In this document: positions 6,796 through 14,567 of the stretch, in pieces
How the letters are laid out: each line of letters opens with the position of its first letter
How positions within the stretch are numbered: the first letter of the stretch is position 1
Origin: UMGS1649 sp045637095
GTDB lineage: Bacteria; Bacillota; Clostridia; TANB77; CAG-465
DNA: 27,583 nucleotides
Direction of reading: 5' to 3'
NCBI GenBank assembly: GCA_045637095.1
Contig: JAZTYX010000010.1
Location: forward strand, 1 to 27,583
Notes under the pieces: model-generated
Database searches by the model: none
The model's input: only the letters and a program-made list of their open reading frames with translations
Told to the model about the DNA's origin: nothing
Translations under genes and position numbers: made by a program

Positions 6796-7647
6796 ATGAA
6801 AGTAGGGTTAGTATTAGAAGGTGGAGGTATGCGTGGTATATATACTGCAGGAGTACTTGATGCCTTAATGGACAATAATATAAAAATAGATGGAATAATT
6901 GGTACAAGTGCAGGTGCAATATTTGGAGTAAACTATTTTTCTAAACAAAGAGGAAGGATAGTAAGATACAATAAAAAATTTTGCAAAGAAAAGAAAAATA
7001 TAAGCATACATTCGCTAGTTACAACGGGAAATATAATAAACAAAGAATTTGCATTTTACAAAGTTCCTTTTGAATTAGATGTTTTTGATGATGAGGAATA
7101 CAAAAAAGCTACAAAAGAATATTATGCAACTGTTACTAATGTTGAAACAGGCAAAGCAGAATATATAAAAATAGATAGTGTATATGATCAAATGGAAGCA
7201 TTAAGAGCAAGCGCGGCAATTCCATTAGTTTCTAAAATAGTAGAGTTAGATGGCAAGAAGTATTTGGATGGTGGAATTGGAGACAGTATACCAGTAGAAA
7301 AAATGTTATCTCTAGACTATAATAAAGTAATAGTAGTTTTAACTCAGCCTAAGGAGTATATAAAGAAACCATTAAGCAGAGGTAAAGAGAAGATGACGAG
7401 ATTAATGTATAAAGATTATCCAAACTTTATAGAATCAATGCTTAATAGACATGAAAGATATAACAAAACTATAGAAAGAATAATAGATTTAGAAAATAAA
7501 AAAGAAATATTTGTAATAAGACCAAGTATTAAATTAAATATAAGTGTGATGGAAAGAGAAGAAGAGAATATAGAAGCAGTATATAGACTAGGCCTTAAAG
7601 AGGGAAATGAAAGCATAGAACTATTAAAGGAATACTTAAATAAATAG
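6796..7647 (+). CDS. Patatin-like phospholipase/acyl hydrolase
   Basis: 283 residues with the full patatin catalytic set: oxyanion-hole GGGMRG (9-14), nucleophile Ser38 in GTSAG (36-40), and the dyad Asp158 in DGG (158-160). No signal peptide, so probably cytoplasmic. Patatin-type enzymes use a Ser-Asp dyad to hydrolyse acyl esters of lipids; the substrate here is not known. Size and the C-terminal helical region (about 200-283) resemble the YjjU/RssA-like bacterial branch. AAAGGAG lies seven bases before the ATG. Follows the unknown gene at 6346 with a 27-bp gap and has no promoter of its own that I can see. Confidence 0.9.
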   Translation: MKVGLVLEGGGMRGIYTAGVLDALMDNNIKIDGIIGTSAGAIFGVNYFSKQRGRIVRYNKKFCKEKKNISIHSLVTTGNIINKEFAFYKVPFELDVFDDEEYKKATKEYYATVTNVETGKAEYIKIDSVYDQMEALRASAAIPLVSKIVELDGKKYLDGGIGDSIPVEKMLSLDYNKVIVVLTQPKEYIKKPLSRGKEKMTRLMYKDYPNFIESMLNRHERYNKTIERIIDLENKKEIFVIRPSIKLNISVMEREEENIEAVYRLGLKEGNESIELLKEYLNK

Positions 7648-7663
7648 ATGTAAATGTTAAGTG

Positions 7664-7717
7664 CAACTAAAAATTAACAAAAAACAACTAAAAATTGGTA
7701 GTGTGCAACCACTTGAA
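7664..7717 (+). repeat. Three direct repeats with an exact 21-bp period upstream of the XRE gene
   Basis: CAACTAAAAATT occurs at 7664-7675 and, identical, at 7685-7696; a third, weaker copy, CAACCACTTGAA, starts at 7706. All three CAAC boxes are 21 bp apart, two helical turns, so they face the same side of the DNA. They end just before the TATAAT at 7722-7727, which makes them candidate operator sites, perhaps for the regulator encoded immediately downstream. Confidence 0.6.
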
Positions 7718-7721
7718 ACTA

Positions 7722-7727
7722 TATAAT
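7722..7727 (+). promoter_or_regulatory. -10 element of the XRE regulator gene
   Basis: A perfect TATAAT, but no good -35 box at 16-18 bp; the nearest is TTGGTA (7695-7700), 21 bp away and inside the second repeat. Such a promoter may depend on a bound protein. Confidence 0.5.
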
Positions 7728-7753
7728 TTGCATTAAGAAAGGGGAGAAAACAT

Positions 7754-9304
7754 ATGAAATTATCTGAAAACTTAAAAATAATAAGAAGAGATAATAACTT
7801 GTCTCAAGAACAACTTGCGGAGAAATTAGGAGTATCTAGACAAGCTGTTTCAAAATGGGAATCTGGACAAAGTTATCCTGAAATGGATAAAGTTCTTCTT
7901 ATATGCAAAATATTTAATTACAATATTGATGAACTAATGAATGAAAATGTGAAAGTAGTGGAGGAAACAAAAGAGTCTACAAGTATGATTAATAAATATG
8001 CAAAAGATTTCTTTAATTTTATTACTAAAACTATAGATATGTTTAGTTCGATGAAGTTTAAACAGAAATTAAAATGCATGATTGAACAATGTTTTATGTT
8101 TTGTTTAATATTTTTTATATTTTTTTTAATAGGAGCGGTAGGAGATTATATAGCTAATAATGTATTTGGAACTATATTTGGAGATTTATATTATGAGGGA
8201 ATAAGACAAATATTAGAAGCAATATATATTGGCTTTTCTATAATAGCAGGAACTACAGTTTTCTTACATATATTTAAGATTAGATATTTAGACTATTATG
8301 AAATAATAAAAGAAAATGTAGAAGGAGCGGAAAATATTAAAGAAGAAAATAAGAGTAAAGATGAAATTGAAAATAATAACAAAATCTTTATAGAGAAGAA
8401 AAAAGAAAAAGTAATAATTCGTGATCCAAATCATTCAAGTTCTAAATTCCTAAATGGATTATTTAACTTAGTATTAGCTTTTATAAAGTTCGTAGTAATC
8501 TGCGTAGGTTTGTTATTTGTATTTACGTTTGTTTCGTTATTCACACTTCTAGTACTAAGCACTTTGTTTGTAAAGACTGGTATGTTATTTGTAGGAACAT
8601 TGTTATTAATAATAGCGCTATTAATAGGTAACTATGTAATATTAGAATTGCTATATAACTTTATTGTAAATAAGAAATACAATAAAGTTAGAGTGGGCAT
8701 AATGTTACTTGTTTCTTTAATAATAGCAGGTGTAAGTATAGGCTTAATATTAATTGGTATAACTAATTTTGAAATAATAGATACTACTGAGGATACTTTT
8801 GATACAGTTGAAGAGTATGAGTATGCGATGAAGGAAGATTTATCCTTCAATATACATAATTGTTCATATAGATATATAGCATCGGATATAAATAATGTTA
8901 AAGTCACAATAAAACATAGTAAATATGCAAATTGTTTTGTATATGATGAAAGCAGCGTGATAGATATATATTGTGGAAACGACGAAAGACAAATAATTGA
9001 TTTAATAAAACGAACAATTAATGACATAAATAATAAGAAAATAAAAAGTTATTTGTGTGTAGCAGAAGTATATATTTATGCATCTCAAGAAAATATAATT
9101 AAAATTCAAGAGAACATTAGAAACAGAGAAGATGCGGAAGATGAACATTATAGATATCTTACTGAGAGTGAGTATCGAAGATATATTACTGAAAATGAAA
9201 ATCTAAAAGATAGATTAGAGTATTTACAAAACACAATAGATGAACAAAAAGAAGAAATAAGTAATTTAAGAGATACTATTAGACAATTTGAGATGGCAGA
9301 TTAA
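7754..9304 (+). CDS. XRE-family membrane-bound transcriptional regulator
   Basis: 516 residues. Residues 1-65 are a classical XRE/Cro-type helix-turn-helix (LSQEQLAEKLGVSRQAVSKW at 16-35, then the ESG and SYPEMDKV segment). A linker follows, then five predicted membrane helices (about 113-132, 155-174, 238-270, 276-300, 313-337) with a charged Lys/Glu/Asn loop between the second and third (185-225). The C-terminal part (340-516) is probably outside the membrane and ends in a predicted coiled coil (470-512). Short XRE-plus-membrane proteins are common in Bacillota; this large version with a coiled-coil sensor end is less usual. It probably binds DNA near the membrane and senses an envelope or extracellular signal (inference). 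AAAGGGGAG precedes the ATG. Confidence 0.8.
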   Translation: MKLSENLKIIRRDNNLSQEQLAEKLGVSRQAVSKWESGQSYPEMDKVLLICKIFNYNIDELMNENVKVVEETKESTSMINKYAKDFFNFITKTIDMFSSMKFKQKLKCMIEQCFMFCLIFFIFFLIGAVGDYIANNVFGTIFGDLYYEGIRQILEAIYIGFSIIAGTTVFLHIFKIRYLDYYEIIKENVEGAENIKEENKSKDEIENNNKIFIEKKKEKVIIRDPNHSSSKFLNGLFNLVLAFIKFVVICVGLLFVFTFVSLFTLLVLSTLFVKTGMLFVGTLLLIIALLIGNYVILELLYNFIVNKKYNKVRVGIMLLVSLIIAGVSIGLILIGITNFEIIDTTEDTFDTVEEYEYAMKEDLSFNIHNCSYRYIASDINNVKVTIKHSKYANCFVYDESSVIDIYCGNDERQIIDLIKRTINDINNKKIKSYLCVAEVYIYASQENIIKIQENIRNREDAEDEHYRYLTESEYRRYITENENLKDRLEYLQNTIDEQKEEISNLRDTIRQFEMAD

Positions 9305-9320
9305 AAAATAAGTGGAGAAT

Positions 9321-9355
9321 AAAAGTTACAACTCAATTTATAGTTGTAACTTTTT
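9321..9355 (+). terminator. Terminator after the XRE regulator gene
   Basis: A perfect 13-bp stem (9321-9333 with 9342-9354), 8-nt loop, T run 9351-9355. Its right arm also supplies the -35 box of the next promoter. Confidence 0.85.
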
Positions 9356-9372
9356 AATTGTTGTGGTATAAT
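9344..9372 (+). promoter_or_regulatory. Promoter of the orphan gene at 9438, nested in a terminator
   Basis: TTGTAA (9344-9349) lies in the right arm of the terminator; 17 bp later is TATAAT (9367-9372), preceded by TGG (9364-9366), which makes an extended -10. The transcript would start near 9379, giving a leader of about 60 nt that contains a 12-bp perfect palindrome, GTTTAATTAAAC (9402-9413). Confidence 0.75.
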
Positions 9373-9437
9373 TTTTTATGTCAATTAAATGGTTGGCTTT
9401 AGTTTAATTAAACAACAGAACAAAAAAGGAGAATAAT

Positions 9438-9788
9438 ATGTTTTGGCTTAACGAGAAGTTCGAAGTATGGTGGAACGGAAAAAAGAAACAGATTCCCAAA
9501 GATGCTTTGGAAAAGTACTTAGCAGAAGAGACCACTAAAAATGCAACAGGCAGTGTGTATGTCAATGTATCAGACAAGGCAACATATAGTGATGTATGTC
9601 ATTTTATGCTTTGCAATCTTAAGAATGCTGTGCGTATCCAAATCTACAATGATGGAGCAGTGCGGATTTTCCTTTATGATATTTTCGACAAAACGTCTGC
9701 ATGCTTGGATACCCCGGAGGTATACACGAGTTTGTACAACCTGTATAGACTGGACAAGTTTACCGAATTTGTAGAAAAATATAAGTGA
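9438..9788 (+). CDS. Small soluble protein of unknown function, atypical composition
   Basis: 116 residues, no signal peptide or membrane helix, several aromatic residues (FWLNEKFEVWW at the start) and scattered Cys. I do not recognise it. Its base composition differs from the neighbours: the 60 bases at 9661-9720 contain 27 G/C (45%), against roughly a third or less in most surrounding lines, and it uses CGT, CGG, CTG and ACC codons that are rare elsewhere in the window. AAAGGAG precedes the ATG. It has its own strong extended -10 promoter and its own terminator, so it is a free-standing unit. Recent acquisition is plausible but not shown. Confidence 0.75.
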   Translation: MFWLNEKFEVWWNGKKKQIPKDALEKYLAEETTKNATGSVYVNVSDKATYSDVCHFMLCNLKNAVRIQIYNDGAVRIFLYDIFDKTSACLDTPEVYTSLYNLYRLDKFTEFVEKYK

Positions 9789-9794
9789 TGAATT

Positions 9795-9830
9795 AAAAGA
9801 GAGTAATACTTAAAAGTATTGCTCTCTTTT
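9795..9830 (+). terminator. Terminator after the orphan gene
   Basis: 16-bp stem (9795-9810 with 9815-9830) with one G-U pair and a TAAA loop; the right arm ends in TTTT. The hairpin is nearly symmetrical and could work in both directions. Confidence 0.88.
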
Positions 9831-9850
9831 CTTGTGGAAATACACTTAAA

Positions 9851-9895
9851 TAGTATCATATATGCTATTTACAAAAAACTACTTATGTGATACTA
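9851..9895 (+). repeat. Inverted repeat upstream of adhE
   Basis: TAGTATCA (9851-9858) and TGATACTA (9888-9895) are exact reverse complements 29 bp apart, immediately upstream of the putative adhE promoter. Possible regulator site or leader hairpin. Confidence 0.45.
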
Positions 9896-9900
9896 TGATT

Positions 9901-9928
9901 TTGTTATTAAGAGGCAAAAATATATATT
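9901..9928 (+). promoter_or_regulatory. Possible adhE promoter
   Basis: TTGTTA (9901-9906), 16-bp spacer, TATATT (9923-9928), about 35 nt before the start codon. The area is AT-rich and other pairings are possible. Confidence 0.4.
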
Positions 9929-9962
9929 TATACATAAGATATAACATAAGGAGAAAACTAAA

Positions 9963-12557
9963 ATGGTAGTAGATAGCGTGGAAAAATTAGAAAAAGCAAT
10001 TGCTAGTACAAGAAAAGCACAGGAAGAATTCGCTAAGTTTAGTCAAGAACAAGTAGATGAAATATTTAAGGCAGCAGCTATTGCAGCAAATGCAGCAAGG
10101 ATACCACTTGCAAAAATGGCTGTAGAAGAAACAGGAATGGGACTTGTAGAAGATAAAGTAATTAAGAACCATTATGCTGCAGAATATATATATAACAAAT
10201 ATAGAGATACAAAAACATGTGGAGTAGTAGAAGAAGACAAAGCTTTTGGTATAAAGAAAGTATTAGAACCAATTGGAATAATAGGAGCGGTTATACCAAC
10301 AACAAATCCAACTTCAACTGCAATATTTAAGACATTAATAGCTCTTAAAACTAGAAATGGAATAATAATAAGTCCACATCCTAGAGCAAAGAACTCTACA
10401 ATAGAAGCAGCAAGAATAGTTCTAGATGCAGCGGTTAAAGCAGGTGTGCCAAAAGGAATAATCTCTTGGATAGATGTACCTTCACTAGAACTTACAAATA
10501 CATTAATGCATTCGGTAGATACAATACTTGCAACAGGTGGACCAGGTATGGTTAAGTCTGCATATTCTAGTGGTAAACCGGCACTAGGAGTTGGTGCAGG
10601 TAATACACCAGCAATAATAGATGAATCTGCAGATATAATTTTAGCAGTAAACTCAATCATCCACTCAAAAACTTTTGACTATGGTATGATATGTGCATCA
10701 GAACAATCTGTAATAGTAGATAATAAAATATATGATGCTGTTAAAGAGGAATTTGTAAAACGCGGATGTTATATCTTAAATGAGAACGAAACAGAAAAAG
10801 TTAGAAAAACAATAATAATAAATGGAGCATTAAACGCAAAGATAGTTGGACAAAGTGCATATACAATTGCAAAACTTGCAGGAGTAGATGTAGAGAAAAC
10901 GACTAAAGTGTTAATAGGTGAAGTAGATAATGTAAATCTAGATGAAGAATTTGCTCACGAAAAACTATCTCCAGTTCTTGCAATGTATAAAGCAAAGAAC
11001 TTTAAAGAGGCTATTAGTAAAGCAAAAGTTCTGGTAGAAGATGGTGGTTTAGGTCACACTTCATCATTATACATAAACACACTTACTGAGAAAGATAAAA
11101 TTGAAGAATTCTATAACTCAATGAAAACATGTAGAGTATTAATAAATACTCCAGCAGCGCAAGGTGGTATTGGAGATATATACAACTTTAAGTTAACTCC
11201 ATCACTTACACTTGGTTGTGGATCATGGGGTGGAAACTCAGTATCTGAAAACGTAGGAATAAAGCAACTATTAAATGTTAAAACAGTTGCTGAAAGGAGA
11301 GAAAACATGCTTTGGTTTAGAGCACCAGAAAAAGTATATATTAAAAAAGGTTGCTTACCAGTTGCACTAGATGAACTTGGTACAGTACTTAATAAAAAGA
11401 GAGTATTTATTGTTACAGATAAATTCTTATATGAAAATGGTTATACAAAACCAGTAACAGATAAATTAGATGAATTAAAAATAGCGCATGCATCATTCTT
11501 TGATGTTGAACCAGATCCAACACTTGAATGTGCAGTAAAAGGAACAGAACAAATTAGAGCATTTAACCCAGATTGCATAATAGCAATTGGTGGTGGTAGC
11601 GCAATGGATGCTGCTAAAATTATGTGGGTAATGTATGAACATCCTGAAGTAGATTTCATGGATATGGCTATGAGATTTATGGATATACGTAAGAGAGTAT
11701 ACACATTCCCTAAGATGGGTGAAAAAGCATACTTTATAGCAGTACCAACAACTGCAGGAACAGGTTCTGAAGTAACTCCATTTGCTGTTATAACAGATGA
11801 AAAGACTGGAACTAAATATCCATTAGCAGATTACGAACTTATGCCTAATATGGCAATAGTAGACGCAGATATGATGATGAACGCACCAAAAGGTCTTACA
11901 TCAGCATCAGGTATAGATGCAGTAACACACGATCTTGAAGCATTAGCATCTATGATGGCCACAGAATATACAGATGGTTTAGCAATAGAAAGCTTAAAGA
12001 ATATATTTAAATATTTACCTCGTGCTTACGATAATGGCTCAAACGATCCAGAAGCAAGAGAAAAAATGGCTAATGCAGCTACTATGGCAGGTATGGCTTT
12101 TGCTAATGCATTCTTAGGTGTATGCCACTCAATGGCACACAAATTAGGATCATTCCATCACTTACCACATGGTGTAGCAAATGCGTTAATGATAGAATAT
12201 GTATTAAGATTTAATAGCGTAGATGCACCACCTAAAATGGGAACATTCCCACAATATGACCATCCAAAAACATTAGAAAAATATGCTTTAGTTTCTGATG
12301 CTTTAGGATTAGGTGGAAAAACAAACGAAGAAAAACTAGAAAATTTAATTAAAGCAGTAAACGACTTAAAAGAAAAAGTTGGTATAAAGAAGACAATAAA
12401 AGATTATGGCATAGATGAAAAAGACTTCCTAGCAAGACTTGATGAAATGACAGAACAAGCCTTTGATGATCAATGTACTGGTGCAAATCCAAGATATCCA
12501 TTAATGAGCGAAATAAAAGAAATGTATTTAAACGCATATTATGGAGGTAAAAGATAA
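9963..12557 (+). CDS. adhE: Bifunctional acetaldehyde-CoA/alcohol dehydrogenase
   Basis: Reduces acetyl-CoA to acetaldehyde and then ethanol, using two NADH; the main NADH sink of many fermenters. In the family AdhE assembles into helical spirosome filaments. 864 residues, close to the 891 of E. coli. The N-terminal aldehyde dehydrogenase half (1-440) carries catalytic Cys244 in DYGMICASEQ. The C-terminal iron-dependent alcohol dehydrogenase half (about 450-864) carries GGGSAMDAAK (543-552), PTTAGTGSEVT, and iron ligands Asp652, His656, His722 and His736, each one less than in E. coli. AAGGAG lies nine bases before the ATG. The stop codon overlaps the start of the kinase gene. Confidence 0.97.
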   Translation: MVVDSVEKLEKAIASTRKAQEEFAKFSQEQVDEIFKAAAIAANAARIPLAKMAVEETGMGLVEDKVIKNHYAAEYIYNKYRDTKTCGVVEEDKAFGIKKVLEPIGIIGAVIPTTNPTSTAIFKTLIALKTRNGIIISPHPRAKNSTIEAARIVLDAAVKAGVPKGIISWIDVPSLELTNTLMHSVDTILATGGPGMVKSAYSSGKPALGVGAGNTPAIIDESADIILAVNSIIHSKTFDYGMICASEQSVIVDNKIYDAVKEEFVKRGCYILNENETEKVRKTIIINGALNAKIVGQSAYTIAKLAGVDVEKTTKVLIGEVDNVNLDEEFAHEKLSPVLAMYKAKNFKEAISKAKVLVEDGGLGHTSSLYINTLTEKDKIEEFYNSMKTCRVLINTPAAQGGIGDIYNFKLTPSLTLGCGSWGGNSVSENVGIKQLLNVKTVAERRENMLWFRAPEKVYIKKGCLPVALDELGTVLNKKRVFIVTDKFLYENGYTKPVTDKLDELKIAHASFFDVEPDPTLECAVKGTEQIRAFNPDCIIAIGGGSAMDAAKIMWVMYEHPEVDFMDMAMRFMDIRKRVYTFPKMGEKAYFIAVPTTAGTGSEVTPFAVITDEKTGTKYPLADYELMPNMAIVDADMMMNAPKGLTSASGIDAVTHDLEALASMMATEYTDGLAIESLKNIFKYLPRAYDNGSNDPEAREKMANAATMAGMAFANAFLGVCHSMAHKLGSFHHLPHGVANALMIEYVLRFNSVDAPPKMGTFPQYDHPKTLEKYALVSDALGLGGKTNEEKLENLIKAVNDLKEKVGIKKTIKDYGIDEKDFLARLDEMTEQAFDDQCTGANPRYPLMSEIKEMYLNAYYGGKR

Positions 12558-13318
12558 TGGCAGTAAAAATTGTAAAGGTGTTAGCTGAAAGAAAAAATAA
12601 AACAATATATAGAGATGGAGATAGAGTAATTAAATTATTCGAAAAGAAACATCCTAAATCTAATATATTAAATGAAGCATTGAATCAAGCAAGAGTAGAA
12701 GAAGCTACAGACTTAAATATTCCAAAGCTTTTAGAAGTAACTAAAATAAAAGAAGGTTGGGCTCTAGTATCTGAATATGTTTCAGGTACTACCCTTGCTG
12801 AACTTATGGAAAAACATCCAGAAAAAGAAGACGAGTATTTAGAACTATTTGTTAAACTTCAATTAGAAGTTTTATCTAAAAGAGTTCCTTTACTTAGCAG
12901 AATGAAGGACAAGTTTAGTAAAAAATTAAAAGAGACTGAACTTATAGATGATGCTACTAAATATGAACTTGAACAAAGATTAGATGGTATGAAAAATCAT
13001 GCAAAACTTTGTCATGGAGATTTTAATCCAAGTAATATAATAATCACAGAAAAAGGTAATGCATATGTACTAGATTGGTCACATGCTACACAAGGTAATG
13101 CATCAGGTGATGCGGCAAGAACATTCCTTTTATTCTCAATACAAGGAAAAGATAAGTTAGCAGAAAAATATTTAGAAATATTTTCTAAGGAAAGTGAAAT
13201 AGAAAAAACGCACATTAGAAGATGGATTCCAATAGTTGCAGCAACTCAGCTTACTAAAGGAATTAAAGAAGAACAAGAATTTCTAAGTCGTTGGATAAAT
13301 GTTGTAGACTTCCAATAG
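12557..13318 (+). CDS. APH-like small-molecule kinase translationally coupled to adhE
   Basis: 253 residues with the aminoglycoside-phosphotransferase/choline-kinase fold: probable ATP Lys26 in DRVIKLF, pairing Glu39 or nearby, the catalytic loop CHGDFNPSNII (152-162; Asp155, Asn160) and the metal Asp173 in LDWSHA. The N-lobe is short. The family phosphorylates hydroxyls of small molecules (aminoglycosides, choline, sugars, homoserine); it resembles the uncharacterised TIGR02172-type branch rather than a known resistance enzyme (inference). Its ATG overlaps the adhE stop codon (TAATG), which usually means coupled translation and linked function. Substrate unknown; no evidence of antibiotic resistance. 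Confidence 0.85.
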   Translation: MAVKIVKVLAERKNKTIYRDGDRVIKLFEKKHPKSNILNEALNQARVEEATDLNIPKLLEVTKIKEGWALVSEYVSGTTLAELMEKHPEKEDEYLELFVKLQLEVLSKRVPLLSRMKDKFSKKLKETELIDDATKYELEQRLDGMKNHAKLCHGDFNPSNIIITEKGNAYVLDWSHATQGNASGDAARTFLLFSIQGKDKLAEKYLEIFSKESEIEKTHIRRWIPIVAATQLTKGIKEEQEFLSRWINVVDFQ

Positions 13319-13338
13319 GAAGGTAGTAAAGTATTAAA

Positions 13339-13368
13339 TTGGATAATGGTACTTAGGTACGTTATTAT
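13339..13368 (+). promoter_or_regulatory. Promoter with overlapping inverted repeat before the iron alcohol dehydrogenase gene
   Basis: TTGGAT (13339-13344), 18-bp spacer, TATTAT (13363-13368). Between them lies an imperfect palindrome: ATAAT (13343-13347), GTAC (13349-13352), loop TTAG, GTAC (13357-13360), ATTAT (13364-13368). This looks like an operator between -35 and -10. Confidence 0.5.
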
Positions 13369-13401
13369 ATATTTTTTGATGTAAATAAGGAGGAATAAGA
13401 T

Positions 13402-14556
13402 ATGTCAGAAAGATTTGTTTTAAATGAAACTTCACACTTTGGTAGAGGTTCAAGAGAAGTACTAGCTCAAGAAATAGCAAACAGAGGATATAAAAAAGTA
13501 TTATTTGTAACAGATAAAACTCTTTTAGATTGCGGTGTTGCAGGAAAAGTTAGTGCAGTTTTAGATGCAGCAGGTATCCCTTATGATACTTATGCAGATA
13601 TTAAACCAAACCCAACTGTTAAAAATGTACAAGATGGTGTTAACGCATGCAAAGAATCTGGTGCAGATGTAATAGTTGCAGTAGGTGGTGGTTCTGTAAT
13701 GGATACAGCTAAGGGTATTTCAATAATAATGACTAACCCAGATAGAGCAGATGTTGTATCTTTAGAAGGAGTATCTAATACTAAAAATAGAGGAATGGCA
13801 ATGGTAGCACTTCCAACAACTCATGGAACAGCAGCAGAAGTTACAATTAACTATGTAATAACTGATGAAGACAGAGAAGTTAAAATGGTTTGTGTTGATC
13901 CTAACGATATACCACTTCTTGCAATAGTAGACTCTGAACTTATGGAAACACTTCCAAAATCTACAGCAGCAGCTACAGGTATGGATGCATTAACACACGC
14001 AGTTGAAGGATACATTACTAAAGGACACAATACTATGTCTGACATGTTCCACATGCAAGCTATTAAATTAATATTTAAATATTTACCAGCAGCAGTAAAT
14101 GAAAAAGATCCAAAAGCAGTAGAAAAAATGGCTCTTGCTCAATATATAGCTGGTATGGGATTCTCAAATGTTGGACTTGGAATAGTTCACTCAATGGCTC
14201 ACCAATTAGGTGCTGTATATGACACACCACACGGTCTAGCTAATACAATATTACTTCCAACAGTCATGAGATTTAATGGTGCAGTTTGCGCAGATAGATT
14301 TAAAGAAATACTAGCTGGTTTAGGTGTAATAGGAGCATTAAGCTTTACAGATGAACAAGCTGTAGAAGTATTTGTAGGAAAGATATTAGAACTTTCTAAA
14401 ACAGTTGGAATAAACACAACAGTTAAAGATACTGGATGCAAAGAAGAAGATTTAGATATGCTTGCTGAAAAAGCAATGGCAGATCCATGTATGCCAGGTA
14501 ACCCAAGAGAAGTTACTAAAGAAGACTTTATCAAATTATATAGAGAAGCTATGTAA
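13402..14556 (+). CDS. Iron-containing alcohol dehydrogenase, FucO (lactaldehyde reductase) type
   Basis: 384 residues, almost the length of E. coli FucO (383), and similar along its whole length: FVLNETSHFGRGS at the start, VTDKTLLDCGV, GGGSVMDTAKG (95-105), AAEVTINYVITDE, GMDALTHAVEGYIT, and the AGMGFSNVGLG stretch. Iron ligands are Asp195, His199, His263 and His277. FucO interconverts L-lactaldehyde and 1,2-propanediol with NADH; substrate range in this family is broad, so an ethanol or butanol role is also possible. No fucose or rhamnose genes are near. The nucleotide-site motif reads PTTHGT (138-143) where FucO has PTTAGT. Strong AAGGAGG. No terminator was seen between this gene and the kinase gene, so some read-through from adhE is likely. 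Confidence 0.88.
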   Translation: MSERFVLNETSHFGRGSREVLAQEIANRGYKKVLFVTDKTLLDCGVAGKVSAVLDAAGIPYDTYADIKPNPTVKNVQDGVNACKESGADVIVAVGGGSVMDTAKGISIIMTNPDRADVVSLEGVSNTKNRGMAMVALPTTHGTAAEVTINYVITDEDREVKMVCVDPNDIPLLAIVDSELMETLPKSTAAATGMDALTHAVEGYITKGHNTMSDMFHMQAIKLIFKYLPAAVNEKDPKAVEKMALAQYIAGMGFSNVGLGIVHSMAHQLGAVYDTPHGLANTILLPTVMRFNGAVCADRFKEILAGLGVIGALSFTDEQAVEVFVGKILELSKTVGINTTVKDTGCKEEDLDMLAEKAMADPCMPGNPREVTKEDFIKLYREAM

Positions 14557-14567
14557 TAGGAAAGACA

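Noticed and set aside
9901..9918. Rex-type redox operator upstream of adhE
   Set aside because: The left half TTGTTA fits, but the right half (AGAGGCAAA) lacks TTAACAA symmetry; the match is too weak to call.
10172..10660. 162-codon open frame antisense to adhE
   Set aside because: Shadow frame without start signals or a recognisable protein.
12557..13318. Aminoglycoside resistance gene
   Set aside because: Only the general APH fold is visible; the N-lobe is short, it is coupled to adhE and no resistance-specific motif is present.
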